Positions 42,481-50,098 of a stretch of DNA of 50,098 nucleotides are shown one piece after another; within the stretch, counting starts at the first letter, position 1, and each line of letters starts with the position of its first letter. The stretch lies in contig JAUHYC010000028.1 of the NCBI GenBank assembly GCA_030426685.1, positions 1 through 50,098 on the forward strand. The letters run 5' to 3'. The translations under genes were made by a program, and so were the position numbers. The stretch comes from Alphaproteobacteria bacterium. GTDB taxonomy: Bacteria > Pseudomonadota > Alphaproteobacteria > Rhodobacterales > Rhodobacteraceae. A model generated the notes under the pieces. That model saw only the letters and a program-made list of their open reading frames with translations, had not been told where the DNA came from and made no database searches.

Positions 42481-43794
42481 GTGTCCGCAGTGGTCGGCTC
42501 CGGGGAGGTGGGTCGGATCGAACGGTCATGGCCCGCCTTTGGGCTGGCCTGCCTGTTTTTGTGGCTGGTCTGTTTTCCTGGGCTGCTCAGCCTGCCAGGA
42601 TCGGTATCGATGGCGCAGGCCGTCATGGTTGCCGGACTGCCGATCTGGATGTTTACTGCCCTTATGCGTGAGGCGCCGGTTCTCGACCCGATAGCCCGTC
42701 TCGGTGCCGGCCTCGTTCTGGCCGGCGTGGCTTTTTTGATCTTCTGGGCTCTCATCTCGGCTATGTTCGTGGATGTCCCCCTGCGGGCCGGACGCAGCAT
42801 CGTCTCCCTTGCCGGGGCTTTCGCGGCCTTTCTGATCGTTGTGGCAACCCTGACGCCGGAGCGCATGCGGACATACCTCGGCATCCTCCTCTTCGCCATG
42901 GCCCTGAGCGGTTTTCTCAGCCTCGTTGCCTATTTTGAGCCAAACCTTCGGGAAATCATTTTTATGGGCAGCGACCGGTCTTCCGGTTTCTTTAAAAATC
43001 CCAATCAGTTTGGCATTACGCTCTCAACGGTTACGCCCGTCGCGATAGGATACGTTTTCACACGCGAGGGGCGCCGTACCGGCTGGGTCATCTGCGCCGC
43101 ACTGCTGATCTTGGGGCTGATCCTGGCCGGATCAAAAGCCAATCTGCTGCTGTCCGCGATCAATATCATGGCCGTGGTGGTCGCAGTGGCAATTGTGTCC
43201 TTTACCGGGCCGAAGCGGGTTTGGATGGTGTTCGGCGGCCTCACGCTGACCGTGCTGTTTCTTGCCTCGGGCCTTTTCGTGCTCCACCTTCTCAATCCGC
43301 GCGCCCTCGAACTGCTTCAGGCTTTTTTCTCAGCGGAGGGAGAGCTTCACTCCCTCAACAGCCGGGAAGTTCTGTGGGACGAAAGTCTCCGTCAGTTTCT
43401 TCTTCATCCGCTCACGGGTCAGGGCGCCGGTCAGCCCCTCAATGTTTTCGAGGGGGATAGACAGGTCACCCACAGTCACAACGTGCTTCTGGACTATGCG
43501 CGCACCTTGGGGGCGCCAGGGCTGGCGGTTTTCGGTGCCGTGATGGCAACCATGGTCGTTCTGTGCCTCAATACGATATGGCTGGCGCTGGGATCTAAAG
43601 GCGACGGTAGCCCTCATGACCGGATTCTGGCATTTTGTTTGGCGCTTGGTAGTCTGTCCTATCTGGCGGCCAATTTTTCCAGCGATTCCATGGGGCCCTC
43701 AACCAGTCCGTTTTTCTGGACGGTTTTTTTCCTCTGCCTCGCAGCCCGCAGCGGCCTTGTGTCCGCTGGAGACGGGTTGAATGACCGGGTTTGA
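42481..43794 (+). CDS. Wzy/O-antigen ligase-like polymerase
   Basis: The 437-residue protein has about 11 membrane segments and the Wzy_C-type region. These include DRSSGFFKNPNQFGITLSTV, LILAGSKANLLLSAINIMAV, and the periplasmic loop with NSREVLWDESLRQFLLHPLT, GQGAGQPLNVFEGDRQVTHS and HNVLLDYARTLGAPGL. The loop with Arg and His before the HNVLLDY motif is typical of O-antigen ligases and polymerases. GTG 42481 follows the wzz stop by 5 bases. It most likely polymerises the cluster 2 repeat unit; a ligase cannot be excluded. Confidence 0.85.
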   Translation: MSAVVGSGEVGRIERSWPAFGLACLFLWLVCFPGLLSLPGSVSMAQAVMVAGLPIWMFTALMREAPVLDPIARLGAGLVLAGVAFLIFWALISAMFVDVPLRAGRSIVSLAGAFAAFLIVVATLTPERMRTYLGILLFAMALSGFLSLVAYFEPNLREIIFMGSDRSSGFFKNPNQFGITLSTVTPVAIGYVFTREGRRTGWVICAALLILGLILAGSKANLLLSAINIMAVVVAVAIVSFTGPKRVWMVFGGLTLTVLFLASGLFVLHLLNPRALELLQAFFSAEGELHSLNSREVLWDESLRQFLLHPLTGQGAGQPLNVFEGDRQVTHSHNVLLDYARTLGAPGLAVFGAVMATMVVLCLNTIWLALGSKGDGSPHDRILAFCLALGSLSYLAANFSSDSMGPSTSPFFWTVFFLCLAARSGLVSAGDGLNDRV

Positions 43795-43955
43795 GTAAAC
43801 GGCTGGAGTGGCGTTTCGCCACATCGACGCGGAATTTTTGTTTATTCCAAATTAGATTTGAAATACAGTCCTGATTATTGAAGGGACAATCCGGAATACA
43901 GTAGATAATAAAGAAATTTTTGTCTTCGAAATTAATCCGGAAATAAATGTGGTGA

Positions 43956-45239
43956 ATGGTGCATACAATGAAATCTGTAGTGAGTTCCGGAACCGGTTTG
44001 AACATGACCTGCGACGATTCCGTGGCTATTCTTGGTGGCCCTCCAGCCTTTGATGACTGGCTGCATGTGGGTCGTCCCAACATGCCGGACCGGCAGGTTT
44101 TCATGCGCCGTATGGATGAGGTTTGGGATAGTGGTAGGCTGACCAATCTGGGCCCGATGAGTTGTGAGTTTGAGCGGCGCGTGGCGGAAATTTCTGGCCG
44201 CAAACACTGCATCGCGACCTGCAATGCCACGGTTGGCCTCGAACTGGCCATAGACGCCCTGGGGATGCGAGGTGACGTGATCGTTCCCTCCTTCACTTTC
44301 ATAGCCACCGTGCATGCGCTGTGGCGGCAGGGCATCCGGCCGGTATTTTGCGACATTGACCCCAAAACGCACTGTCTTGACGTGAACGCCGTCCGGGGGG
44401 CGATCACATCGCGCACCACCGGTATTCTAGGTGTAAGCCTGTGGGGCAACACCTCCGCCGGTCAGGAACTTTTTGCGCTGGCCCGGGAGCGCGGCCTGAA
44501 ACTTCTGTTTGATTCTGCCCATGCTTTTGCCTGCGGCGATGCCGGCATACCGGCCATGAACGATGCCGAGGTGTTCAGTTTTCATGCGACAAAATGCATT
44601 CAGGCTTTCGAGGGTGGCGCCATCATTACGGATGATGACGATCTCGCGCGCCGCCTGCGGCTGATGATCAATTTTGGCTTCGACGGGGAAGACAGGGTAG
44701 AGCATCTGGGCACAAACGGCAAAATGAGCGAGCCTGCCGCCGCGATGGGACTTACTTCGCTCGAAGCTCTCGACCGAATCATCGGGCACAACCGCTGGAA
44801 TTTTGAGGCTTATATAGATGGCATTGAGGGCATCCCAGGTCTCAGTCTGATGAGGTACAACACCAATCAGCGGCATAATTTTCAATACGTTGTGACGGAA
44901 CTTGATGAGGAGCGGGCCGGGCTGACCCGCGATGAGCTGGTTGCCGCCCTGCGGCTCGAAAACGTCATGGCCAGACGCTACTTTTGCCCTGGAGCTCACC
45001 GCATGCGGCCCTATGCTCAACTCTTTCCTCAGGCTGGGCTGTCCCTGCCTGTTACGGAAGCGGTGTCGAAAAGGGTGATGATCCTGCCGACGGGCATGTC
45101 CATCAGCACGGCTGATGTGACCAGACTGACGTCACGTATTGCCAGCATTCTGGCACGGGGGCCGCAGGTTCGTGCCGCACTGAAGGAGTGCCGCGATGAC
45201 AGACTGCCGGAATTTTTTGGCGGAAAGGGCTCTTTTTAA
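43956..45239 (+). CDS. DegT/DnrJ/EryC1-type aminotransferase
   Basis: The 427-residue PLP enzyme has WDSGRLTNLGPMSCEFERRV, HCIATCNATVGLELAIDALG, DVIVPSFTFIATVHALWRQG, FCDIDPKTHCLDVNAVRGAI, the Asp-stacked LLFDSAHAFACG, and FHATKCIQAFEGGAIITDDD with the Schiff-base Lys213. It aminates a nucleotide-linked keto-sugar. The FemAB/GNAT-like acyltransferase downstream would then acylate the amino sugar. ATG 43956 is taken; ATG 43968 is also in frame. A 161-bp gap before it may carry an extra promoter. Confidence 0.9.
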   Translation: MVHTMKSVVSSGTGLNMTCDDSVAILGGPPAFDDWLHVGRPNMPDRQVFMRRMDEVWDSGRLTNLGPMSCEFERRVAEISGRKHCIATCNATVGLELAIDALGMRGDVIVPSFTFIATVHALWRQGIRPVFCDIDPKTHCLDVNAVRGAITSRTTGILGVSLWGNTSAGQELFALARERGLKLLFDSAHAFACGDAGIPAMNDAEVFSFHATKCIQAFEGGAIITDDDDLARRLRLMINFGFDGEDRVEHLGTNGKMSEPAAAMGLTSLEALDRIIGHNRWNFEAYIDGIEGIPGLSLMRYNTNQRHNFQYVVTELDEERAGLTRDELVAALRLENVMARRYFCPGAHRMRPYAQLFPQAGLSLPVTEAVSKRVMILPTGMSISTADVTRLTSRIASILARGPQVRAALKECRDDRLPEFFGGKGSF

Positions 45240-45454
45240 AACCTTTGACCGTTTTACTTTTCCAAAACATGGCACATGCTCCTATGAAACCGGCGGAGCG
45301 GGGGGGTTAATGGCTGTCAGGGCCATAAACTGCGTCTTCGCAGGTCCAGAAAAGCGGGTCTCGTACGGGACGGGTTCTGCGGCGCCTGGACGGCTTTGCC
45401 GGATGGCGCATTTTTCGTTTAACGTTCCCGGATCAAAATTTATGCAGAAATCCC

Positions 45455-46528
45455 ATGAAAGAATCCACCCACCTGCTCTCAGCCTCCCAGGATGACTGGA
45501 CCTCTTGGTTGAGGGGCATCCCGCATGATTTCCACCATACGGCCGCCTATCATGCGTTTGCTGAACGGATGGGGGAGGGCCGGGCCGCCATGGCCGTATA
45601 CGGAACGCCGGACCGCTTCATGGCCTGGCCATATCTCATCCGTCAGATCGACGAAGACCATGCCGATGCCGGCTCCGTTTACGGCTATACCGGGCCAGTC
45701 GGAAAGGGGCTGGAAGACGAGGATTTCCGCAGCCGTGCCTGGCGGGCCATTCAGAATATTTGGCGTGAGCAGAATCTGGTCACGGTTTTCACCCCGTTCC
45801 ATCCTCTGCTTGGCAACGAACGTGTCTGCACCGATTTCCACGGTGCCGCCGAGGTTCAGGGCGGAGAGATCCTGCAGCTTGGCAGAAGCGTCATACTTGA
45901 CCTGTCATTGGATACGGAGGCCCGCCGATCCGGATATCCCAGACAGCTGCGTCAGCAGATCAGGCGTGCTGAACGCAACGGCATGACGGTGGAGCTTGAC
46001 GGGGACTGGTCCTGCTTTGACGATTTCATCAGCATCTATCTTGGCACCATGGAAAGGGCCGGCGCCACAGACCGGTATTTTTTCTCCGAGGTCTATTTTC
46101 ACGAACTGCGCGATGCCCTGCCTAAAACCCTTCATCTTGCTGTCGCGAAAATCGGGGGAGTAGTGGCGGGCGGCATGCTGTTCATGGTTCATGAGGGTAT
46201 TGCCACGGCCCACCTTCTGGGTTCGGATCCGGAGCACCGGAAGTTTTCCCCGTCCAAACTCGTTATCGACCGGCTGGCGGACATCTCCGGCGCGCTCGGC
46301 GCCACACGGATGAACCTGGGCGCGGGGCGCGGGGGACGCGAGGATTCCCTGTTCTATTTCAAGAAGGATTTTTCGGAGATCTACGGTGACTTCCATATCG
46401 GACGATGGATTCTTGACCGGGAAGCCAATGACGTGCTGACGCGGAAAGCCCAGGCGGATGGCGCTTCCGGCACGGAGGGTTTTTTCCCGGCCTACCGCGC
46501 GGACACAATGACGCGGCCTATTGAATGA
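45455..46528 (+). CDS. FemAB/GNAT-like acyltransferase
   Basis: The 357-residue protein has the Acetyltransf_6/FemAB pattern: PHDFHHTAAYHAFAERMGEG, VYGYTGPVGKGLEDEDF, YPRQLRQQIRRAERNGMTVE, FISIYLGTMERAGATDRYFF, HLAVAKIGGVVAGGMLFMVH and GATRMNLGAGRGGREDSLFY, then FKKDFSE. Such proteins transfer an acyl or aminoacyl group and are common in EPS clusters beside DegT enzymes. The acyl donor is unknown. It overlaps the flippase start by ATGA. The 215 bp before it hold no clear gene. Confidence 0.82.
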   Translation: MKESTHLLSASQDDWTSWLRGIPHDFHHTAAYHAFAERMGEGRAAMAVYGTPDRFMAWPYLIRQIDEDHADAGSVYGYTGPVGKGLEDEDFRSRAWRAIQNIWREQNLVTVFTPFHPLLGNERVCTDFHGAAEVQGGEILQLGRSVILDLSLDTEARRSGYPRQLRQQIRRAERNGMTVELDGDWSCFDDFISIYLGTMERAGATDRYFFSEVYFHELRDALPKTLHLAVAKIGGVVAGGMLFMVHEGIATAHLLGSDPEHRKFSPSKLVIDRLADISGALGATRMNLGAGRGGREDSLFYFKKDFSEIYGDFHIGRWILDREANDVLTRKAQADGASGTEGFFPAYRADTMTRPIE

Positions 46529-47802
46529 GCATGGAGACGAGTGCCGGGATCGGCAGAAATTTTCGGGCAATTTTTGTGGGCAAGTTCATCGCGGCCCTGT
46601 CCATGTGGCTGGCCATCATGATTTTGGCCAAGATGTCGGATCTTGCTACCGTCGGCACCTATGCCCTGGCCCAGGCAATCTGCATCCCGCTTTCCGAAAT
46701 CGGTAAAATGAGCCTGAGAGAGGTTCGTTCAAGCGATACCAGGGATTTGTTTCCCTTCGGAACCTATGTCGGGTTGAGAATTCTGACCGCTGGCGGAGTA
46801 TTTGCCGCGGTGGTCATTGTGGGCGGATTTCAGAGCGAGAATCCACAGGTTTTTATGGTTATCGCAATTTACGCTCTTATTCGCTGTGTAGAGATGCTGT
46901 CCGACATGATATATGGCTTGTTTCAGGCCCAGGAGAGGATGGAATATATCGGTCGTTCCCTGTGCCTGGTCGGCCCGTTGTCGTTACTGTTGCTCGCCGC
47001 AGGCTATGCGATGTCCGGTTCGCTGATTGTTGCGGTTCTAGGGCAGCTTGTTGCGCATCTGTCGGTGTTCCTATTCTATGACCTTCCCAATGGACGTCAA
47101 CGGATGTCCGAGGGGTTCCCGGGACAGGAGGGTCTTGCCCCGGACTGGAATCCGGGCATGCTTTACCGGTTGGCCAGACTGGCTCTGCCGCTGACATTCG
47201 CCACCCTGCTGATCATGATTGCCCAGCATTTGCCACGGGTGGCAGTCGAGCATTTTCTAGGCCTGTCGGCCCTGGGTCTGTTCGCGGCCATTATGTCCAT
47301 GGCCATGGCACCGGATCGGCTGATCCAGTCGCTGGGTGTGGCTATCAGCGTTCAGTTGGCACGGATGTTTGCTGACGGAAATCTGCGTCGCTTTGTCATA
47401 CTGCTGGGCAGTGTGCTTGTCGCGGTCCTGTTGTGTGGGCTGGCGGGCATCGCTGTGTGCTTCGTCCTTGGAGAGACAATATTGCGCACCGTCTATACCG
47501 AGGCCTATGCCGACCAGAGTCCGCTTCTGATAATGCTGGTGGCGGCCGTATGTTTTCGTCTGATGGCCAATGTCCTGAAATTTGGACTGATCGCCGCACA
47601 GCGCTTCTGGTGGCTTACCCTGCAGAGCGCCGTATCCGCCGCCGTTGCAATTGGCGCCTGTGCCGTGCTGATTCCGCATCGGGGGCTTCAGGGTGCCGGA
47701 CTGGCGGTTCTGATGATATTTTCGGCACAGTTTATTACGTCTTTTTTAGGAATGATCATTGCACTTTTTATTGCTCAAAGATCATTGAGGGTTCGACAAT
47801 GA
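46525..47802 (+). CDS. Wzx-like flippase
   Basis: The 425-residue protein has about 12 membrane segments of the polysaccharide-transport family: FRAIFVGKFIAALSMWLAIM, ATVGTYALAQAICIPLSEIG, LRILTAGGVFAAVVIVGGFQ and ALPLTFATLLIMIAQHLPRV. It should translocate the lipid-linked unit made by this cluster. ATGA overlaps bind it to the acyltransferase before and the glycosyltransferase after. It differs strongly from the cluster 1 flippase, in keeping with two separate pathways. Confidence 0.85.
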   Translation: MSMETSAGIGRNFRAIFVGKFIAALSMWLAIMILAKMSDLATVGTYALAQAICIPLSEIGKMSLREVRSSDTRDLFPFGTYVGLRILTAGGVFAAVVIVGGFQSENPQVFMVIAIYALIRCVEMLSDMIYGLFQAQERMEYIGRSLCLVGPLSLLLLAAGYAMSGSLIVAVLGQLVAHLSVFLFYDLPNGRQRMSEGFPGQEGLAPDWNPGMLYRLARLALPLTFATLLIMIAQHLPRVAVEHFLGLSALGLFAAIMSMAMAPDRLIQSLGVAISVQLARMFADGNLRRFVILLGSVLVAVLLCGLAGIAVCFVLGETILRTVYTEAYADQSPLLIMLVAAVCFRLMANVLKFGLIAAQRFWWLTLQSAVSAAVAIGACAVLIPHRGLQGAGLAVLMIFSAQFITSFLGMIIALFIAQRSLRVRQ

Positions 47803-48743
47803 TGGTCTCCGTTTCAATTATTACTTTTCAGCAGGCTGCAACGGTACGCCAGGCGGTAGAAAGCGTTTTGGCCCAGAAAACCACGTTTCCTTTCGAGGTG
47901 ATTGTCGGCGACGACGCCTCAACCGACGGCACCCAGGAAATACTTGAAAAGATCCGTGCGGAAACAGGCGGCCGGATCAAAACCATACTGGCCAAAACCA
48001 ATTATGGTGACAATGGCCGCATGAATACACAGGTCACCCTCCAGGCGGCTCAGGGTAAATACGTGGCTTTTCTCGATGGCGATGATTACTGGACCGACGA
48101 GTACAAGCTACAGAAGCAGGTGGATTTTTTCGAGGCACATCCCGAATGCGTACTGTGCACCCACCGGGTCAGGCATGTCTGGGAAAACGGCATGTGGATC
48201 CAGTCCCACAGGCCGGCGGTCCGGGCGGAAACCTATGGCGTCAACGATCTTCTGGTGACCAACATATCCCCCAAGATCGCGACCATGGTCCGGAACTCGG
48301 CACTAAAAACGGTGCCGGAATGGTATTGGCAGGCGCAAGTGGTGTCCGGTGACTGGCTTCTGAACGTTCTTGTCAGCAGAAACGGCCGGATCGGTTTTAT
48401 CGACGAGGTAATGGCGGATCACCGTATTCATGAGAAAAGCGTTTCGGCGCATTACGGAAACATCCGCATGTTTTCCGACAAGCTCAACATGCTGAAAATG
48501 CTCCGCCCCCATCTGCCGGACATGGAGGACGCGTTTCGCAGGGCGGAGCGACATATCCGACGGAAACGCTGGATGGCCCGGCTAAGTCCGCGTGGCTTCG
48601 TCCTTTTCAAATATCTCAGCAATTTTGGCAATATAGGAGGGCTCTCCTTTTCCCGAAAAAAAGGCGGAATGGAAAACCGGAATACCAAATGGCCGGAGAC
48701 CCCAACGATCCGTCCACGGGCCTTCTGGCCCGACACGGACTGA
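47799..48743 (+). CDS. GT2 glycosyltransferase
   Basis: The 314-residue protein starts MMVSVSIITFQQAATVRQAV. It shows VIVGDDASTDGTQEILEKIR and GKYVAFLDGDDYWTDEYKLQ with the metal-binding DGDD, then QKQVDFFEAHPECVLCTHRV, VSGDWLLNVLVSRNGRIGF and DEVMADHRIHEKSVSA. This is a complete GT-A fold with a basic C-terminal tail. It adds one sugar of the repeat unit. ATG 47799 overlaps the flippase stop. It is the last gene of the plus-strand operon. Confidence 0.9.
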   Translation: MMVSVSIITFQQAATVRQAVESVLAQKTTFPFEVIVGDDASTDGTQEILEKIRAETGGRIKTILAKTNYGDNGRMNTQVTLQAAQGKYVAFLDGDDYWTDEYKLQKQVDFFEAHPECVLCTHRVRHVWENGMWIQSHRPAVRAETYGVNDLLVTNISPKIATMVRNSALKTVPEWYWQAQVVSGDWLLNVLVSRNGRIGFIDEVMADHRIHEKSVSAHYGNIRMFSDKLNMLKMLRPHLPDMEDAFRRAERHIRRKRWMARLSPRGFVLFKYLSNFGNIGGLSFSRKKGGMENRNTKWPETPTIRPRAFWPDTD

Positions 48744-48767
48744 CACGGACTTTCGGGTGTAATGCCT

Positions 48768-49958
48768 TTACCGGGAGGAGCCGGTGACGCCGGAGGCGGC
48801 ATCATGGCCGTCACTTTCGCAATGGAAAAGATTCCGGTAAACTGAGAGGGCCATGCGCCCCATTGAAGCTGCATCCCAACGGGCCATGTCCGTCGCTCGT
48901 GCCTCGGAGGCGATGGCGTCCCGTTTTCCGGAATCGAGCAAAAGGTCTGACAGCGCATCGATCAGGGCGGGCCAGTTCTCCTGGTCGACAAGCAGACCGT
49001 TTTTGCCGCTTCGGATGACGTCGGAGATGCCCGGGAGGTCAAACATCGCCACTGAACGTCCGCCCGCGAGATACTGAAGTACCGATCGCGGCAGGCCTTC
49101 AAGACCCGCGCAGTGCACGCAGACATCGGCCATTGCGATGATCTTTTCCGGATCCCCCCGAAAGCCGGTGGTCCGGACATTTTCCGAGATATTCAGTTCC
49201 GCTGCCCGGGTGGTAATCCGGTCGTGGAGCGTGCCTTCGCCTGCGAAAACGATCCGCAATCCGGGCACCCTTTTAATCAGTTCCGGCAGTTCCTCAACCA
49301 GTTCCAGGTGCCGTTTTCGGGGTTCGAGCGCTGCTAGCATGACAATGACCGGGGGCTTCGGTGCACCTGATTCAACCCCCAGAACCTCCCGCCAGTCCTC
49401 AGGCGGTTCCGCCGCGGCAAAACGCTGAAGGTCAAAGCCCGACCAGATCACGTGATGCGGTTGGCTCTCTCCGATACGGTTTTCGAGAAAGGTCTCTTTT
49501 ACGCCATCACTTACATGCACAAATGCGTCGGTTCTGCTCGCCGCCGACCGCTCCGCGGCAAGAAACAGCGACCGCCGCAGTCCTGGCTCCGGGGGGAAAG
49601 GGACAATGTGCACACCGTGAACGACCACCGGTACTCCTGCCGCGGCCGCGGCGAAACGGCCGATAATCCCTGCTTTCGACTGATGCGTATGCACAACATC
49701 CGGCCGGATCTCCCGAAGGACACGCCTCATGTGCAGGAAGGCCCGCATATCCATGGCAGGCCGGATTTCCCGGGTCAGGGCAGGGATCTCGGTCAGTCCA
49801 ATTCCTGGGGCCTTTTGCCGTGCGTAATCCGGGAGAGCATCGTGCCCGTGCATCAAAATGACCTCATGCCCCTCCGCCATCTGGCCCACACAGGTAAGAA
49901 GGGTGTTTTCCTCCGATCCGGCGCGCAGAAGACGCGTTATGACATGAACAATACGCAT
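48768..49958 (-). CDS. GT-B glycosyltransferase family 4
   Basis: The 396-residue protein starts MRIVHVITRLLRAGSEENTL. It has VVHTHQSKAGIIGRFAAAAA, HGVHIVPFPPEPGLRRSLFL, a C-terminal Glycos_transf_1 domain with VIVMLAALEPRKRHLELVEE and LRIVFAGEGTLHDRI, then VRTTGFRGDPEKIIAMADVC and CAGLEGLPRSVLQYLAGG. The E-x7-E second Glu is replaced by Gln in EGLPRSVLQ, a variant seen in part of the family. It is convergent to the rest of cluster 2 and 24 bp from it, so separately transcribed. Confidence 0.9.
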   Translation of the reverse strand: MRIVHVITRLLRAGSEENTLLTCVGQMAEGHEVILMHGHDALPDYARQKAPGIGLTEIPALTREIRPAMDMRAFLHMRRVLREIRPDVVHTHQSKAGIIGRFAAAAAGVPVVVHGVHIVPFPPEPGLRRSLFLAAERSAASRTDAFVHVSDGVKETFLENRIGESQPHHVIWSGFDLQRFAAAEPPEDWREVLGVESGAPKPPVIVMLAALEPRKRHLELVEELPELIKRVPGLRIVFAGEGTLHDRITTRAAELNISENVRTTGFRGDPEKIIAMADVCVHCAGLEGLPRSVLQYLAGGRSVAMFDLPGISDVIRSGKNGLLVDQENWPALIDALSDLLLDSGKRDAIASEARATDMARWDAASMGRMALSVYRNLFHCESDGHDAASGVTGSSR

Positions 49959-50002
49959 TTACATAACTCCCTGACCTGCCCCCCGCGAAATCCCTCACCG
50001 TG

Positions 50003-50098
50003 ATGTAGAGTCTGCCCGACCTTGAAGGAGCAGACGAATGCGAAAGAGCCGTTTCACCGAGGCGCAGATTATCGGGATGATCAAGGAACATGAGGCAG
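50003..50098 (+). CDS. IS3-family OrfA, start of a partial element at the window edge
   Basis: The coding part begins at ATG 50038 with GAAGGAG upstream and reads MRKSRFTEAQIIGMIKEHEA before the window ends. This is the well-known start of an IS3-type HTH_Tnp_1 OrfA. The preceding TGTAGAGTCTGCCCGACC is probably the left inverted repeat of the element, so an insertion sequence starts about 50005. The rest is outside the window. Confidence 0.75.

Noticed and set aside
1..50098. tRNA or rRNA genes
   Set aside because: I saw no tRNA-like cloverleaf or rRNA sequence on either strand, though a systematic scan was not possible.

Overview
This window reads as part of an alphaproteobacterial plasmid that carries two surface-polysaccharide gene clusters separated by replication and mobilisation genes. 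The plasmid call rests on two RepA-type initiators, each preceded by its own iteron array, a ParA locus, and relaxase and coupling-protein remnants. The alphaproteobacterial call rests on the RepA family, the IS types and the EPS-associated MarR regulator. I cannot name the genus.

Layout. Positions 1-6150 are an insertion-sequence graveyard: a deleted IS110, an IS3 element split by an intact IS256 with a 9-bp target duplication, an IS630 remnant and two IS5-type copies. One real gene sits among them, an RfaH/NusG-like antiterminator. Positions 6550-19660 hold cluster 1: an EPS-type MarR regulator, a broken vapBC pair, then a tightly overlapping operon (asnB, flippase, methyltransferase, a membrane-PHP fusion, polymerase, sulfotransferase, three GT-B glycosyltransferases, an acetyltransferase and a cut-off methyltransferase). 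Positions 19663-23803 look like added modules: two GT2 genes on either side of a tyrosine-recombinase remnant, then gmd and fcl for GDP-L-fucose.

Positions 23863-26612 are decayed mobilisation genes (relaxase C-terminus, traG pseudogene, two small broken ORFs). Positions 26627-29031 form replicon 1 (DnaA box, AT-rich repeats, five iterons, repA, parA and a small ribbon-helix-helix partner). An intact IS3 element (29272-30502, TSD AAC) and a second traG fragment follow. Positions 31355-32631 form replicon 2 (six iterons and repA). More IS debris lies at 32656-33296.

Positions 33554-49958 hold cluster 2: a NodU-type carbamoyltransferase and a sulfotransferase, a divergent pair of paralogous beta-helix/RTX proteins, then Wza-like export, Wzz-like chain-length, Wzy-like polymerase, DegT aminotransferase, FemAB/GNAT-like acyltransferase, Wzx flippase, a GT2 and an opposing GT4. 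The window ends inside the first codons of another IS3-type orfA.

Together the genes describe Wzx/Wzy-type polysaccharides that are probably fucosylated, sulfated, carbamoylated and acetylated. Cluster 1 lacks visible export genes, cluster 2 supplies them, and I saw no initiating (priming) glycosyltransferase in either. The mosaic of IS junctions, truncated genes and two origins suggests a cointegrate replicon that collects polysaccharide modules.
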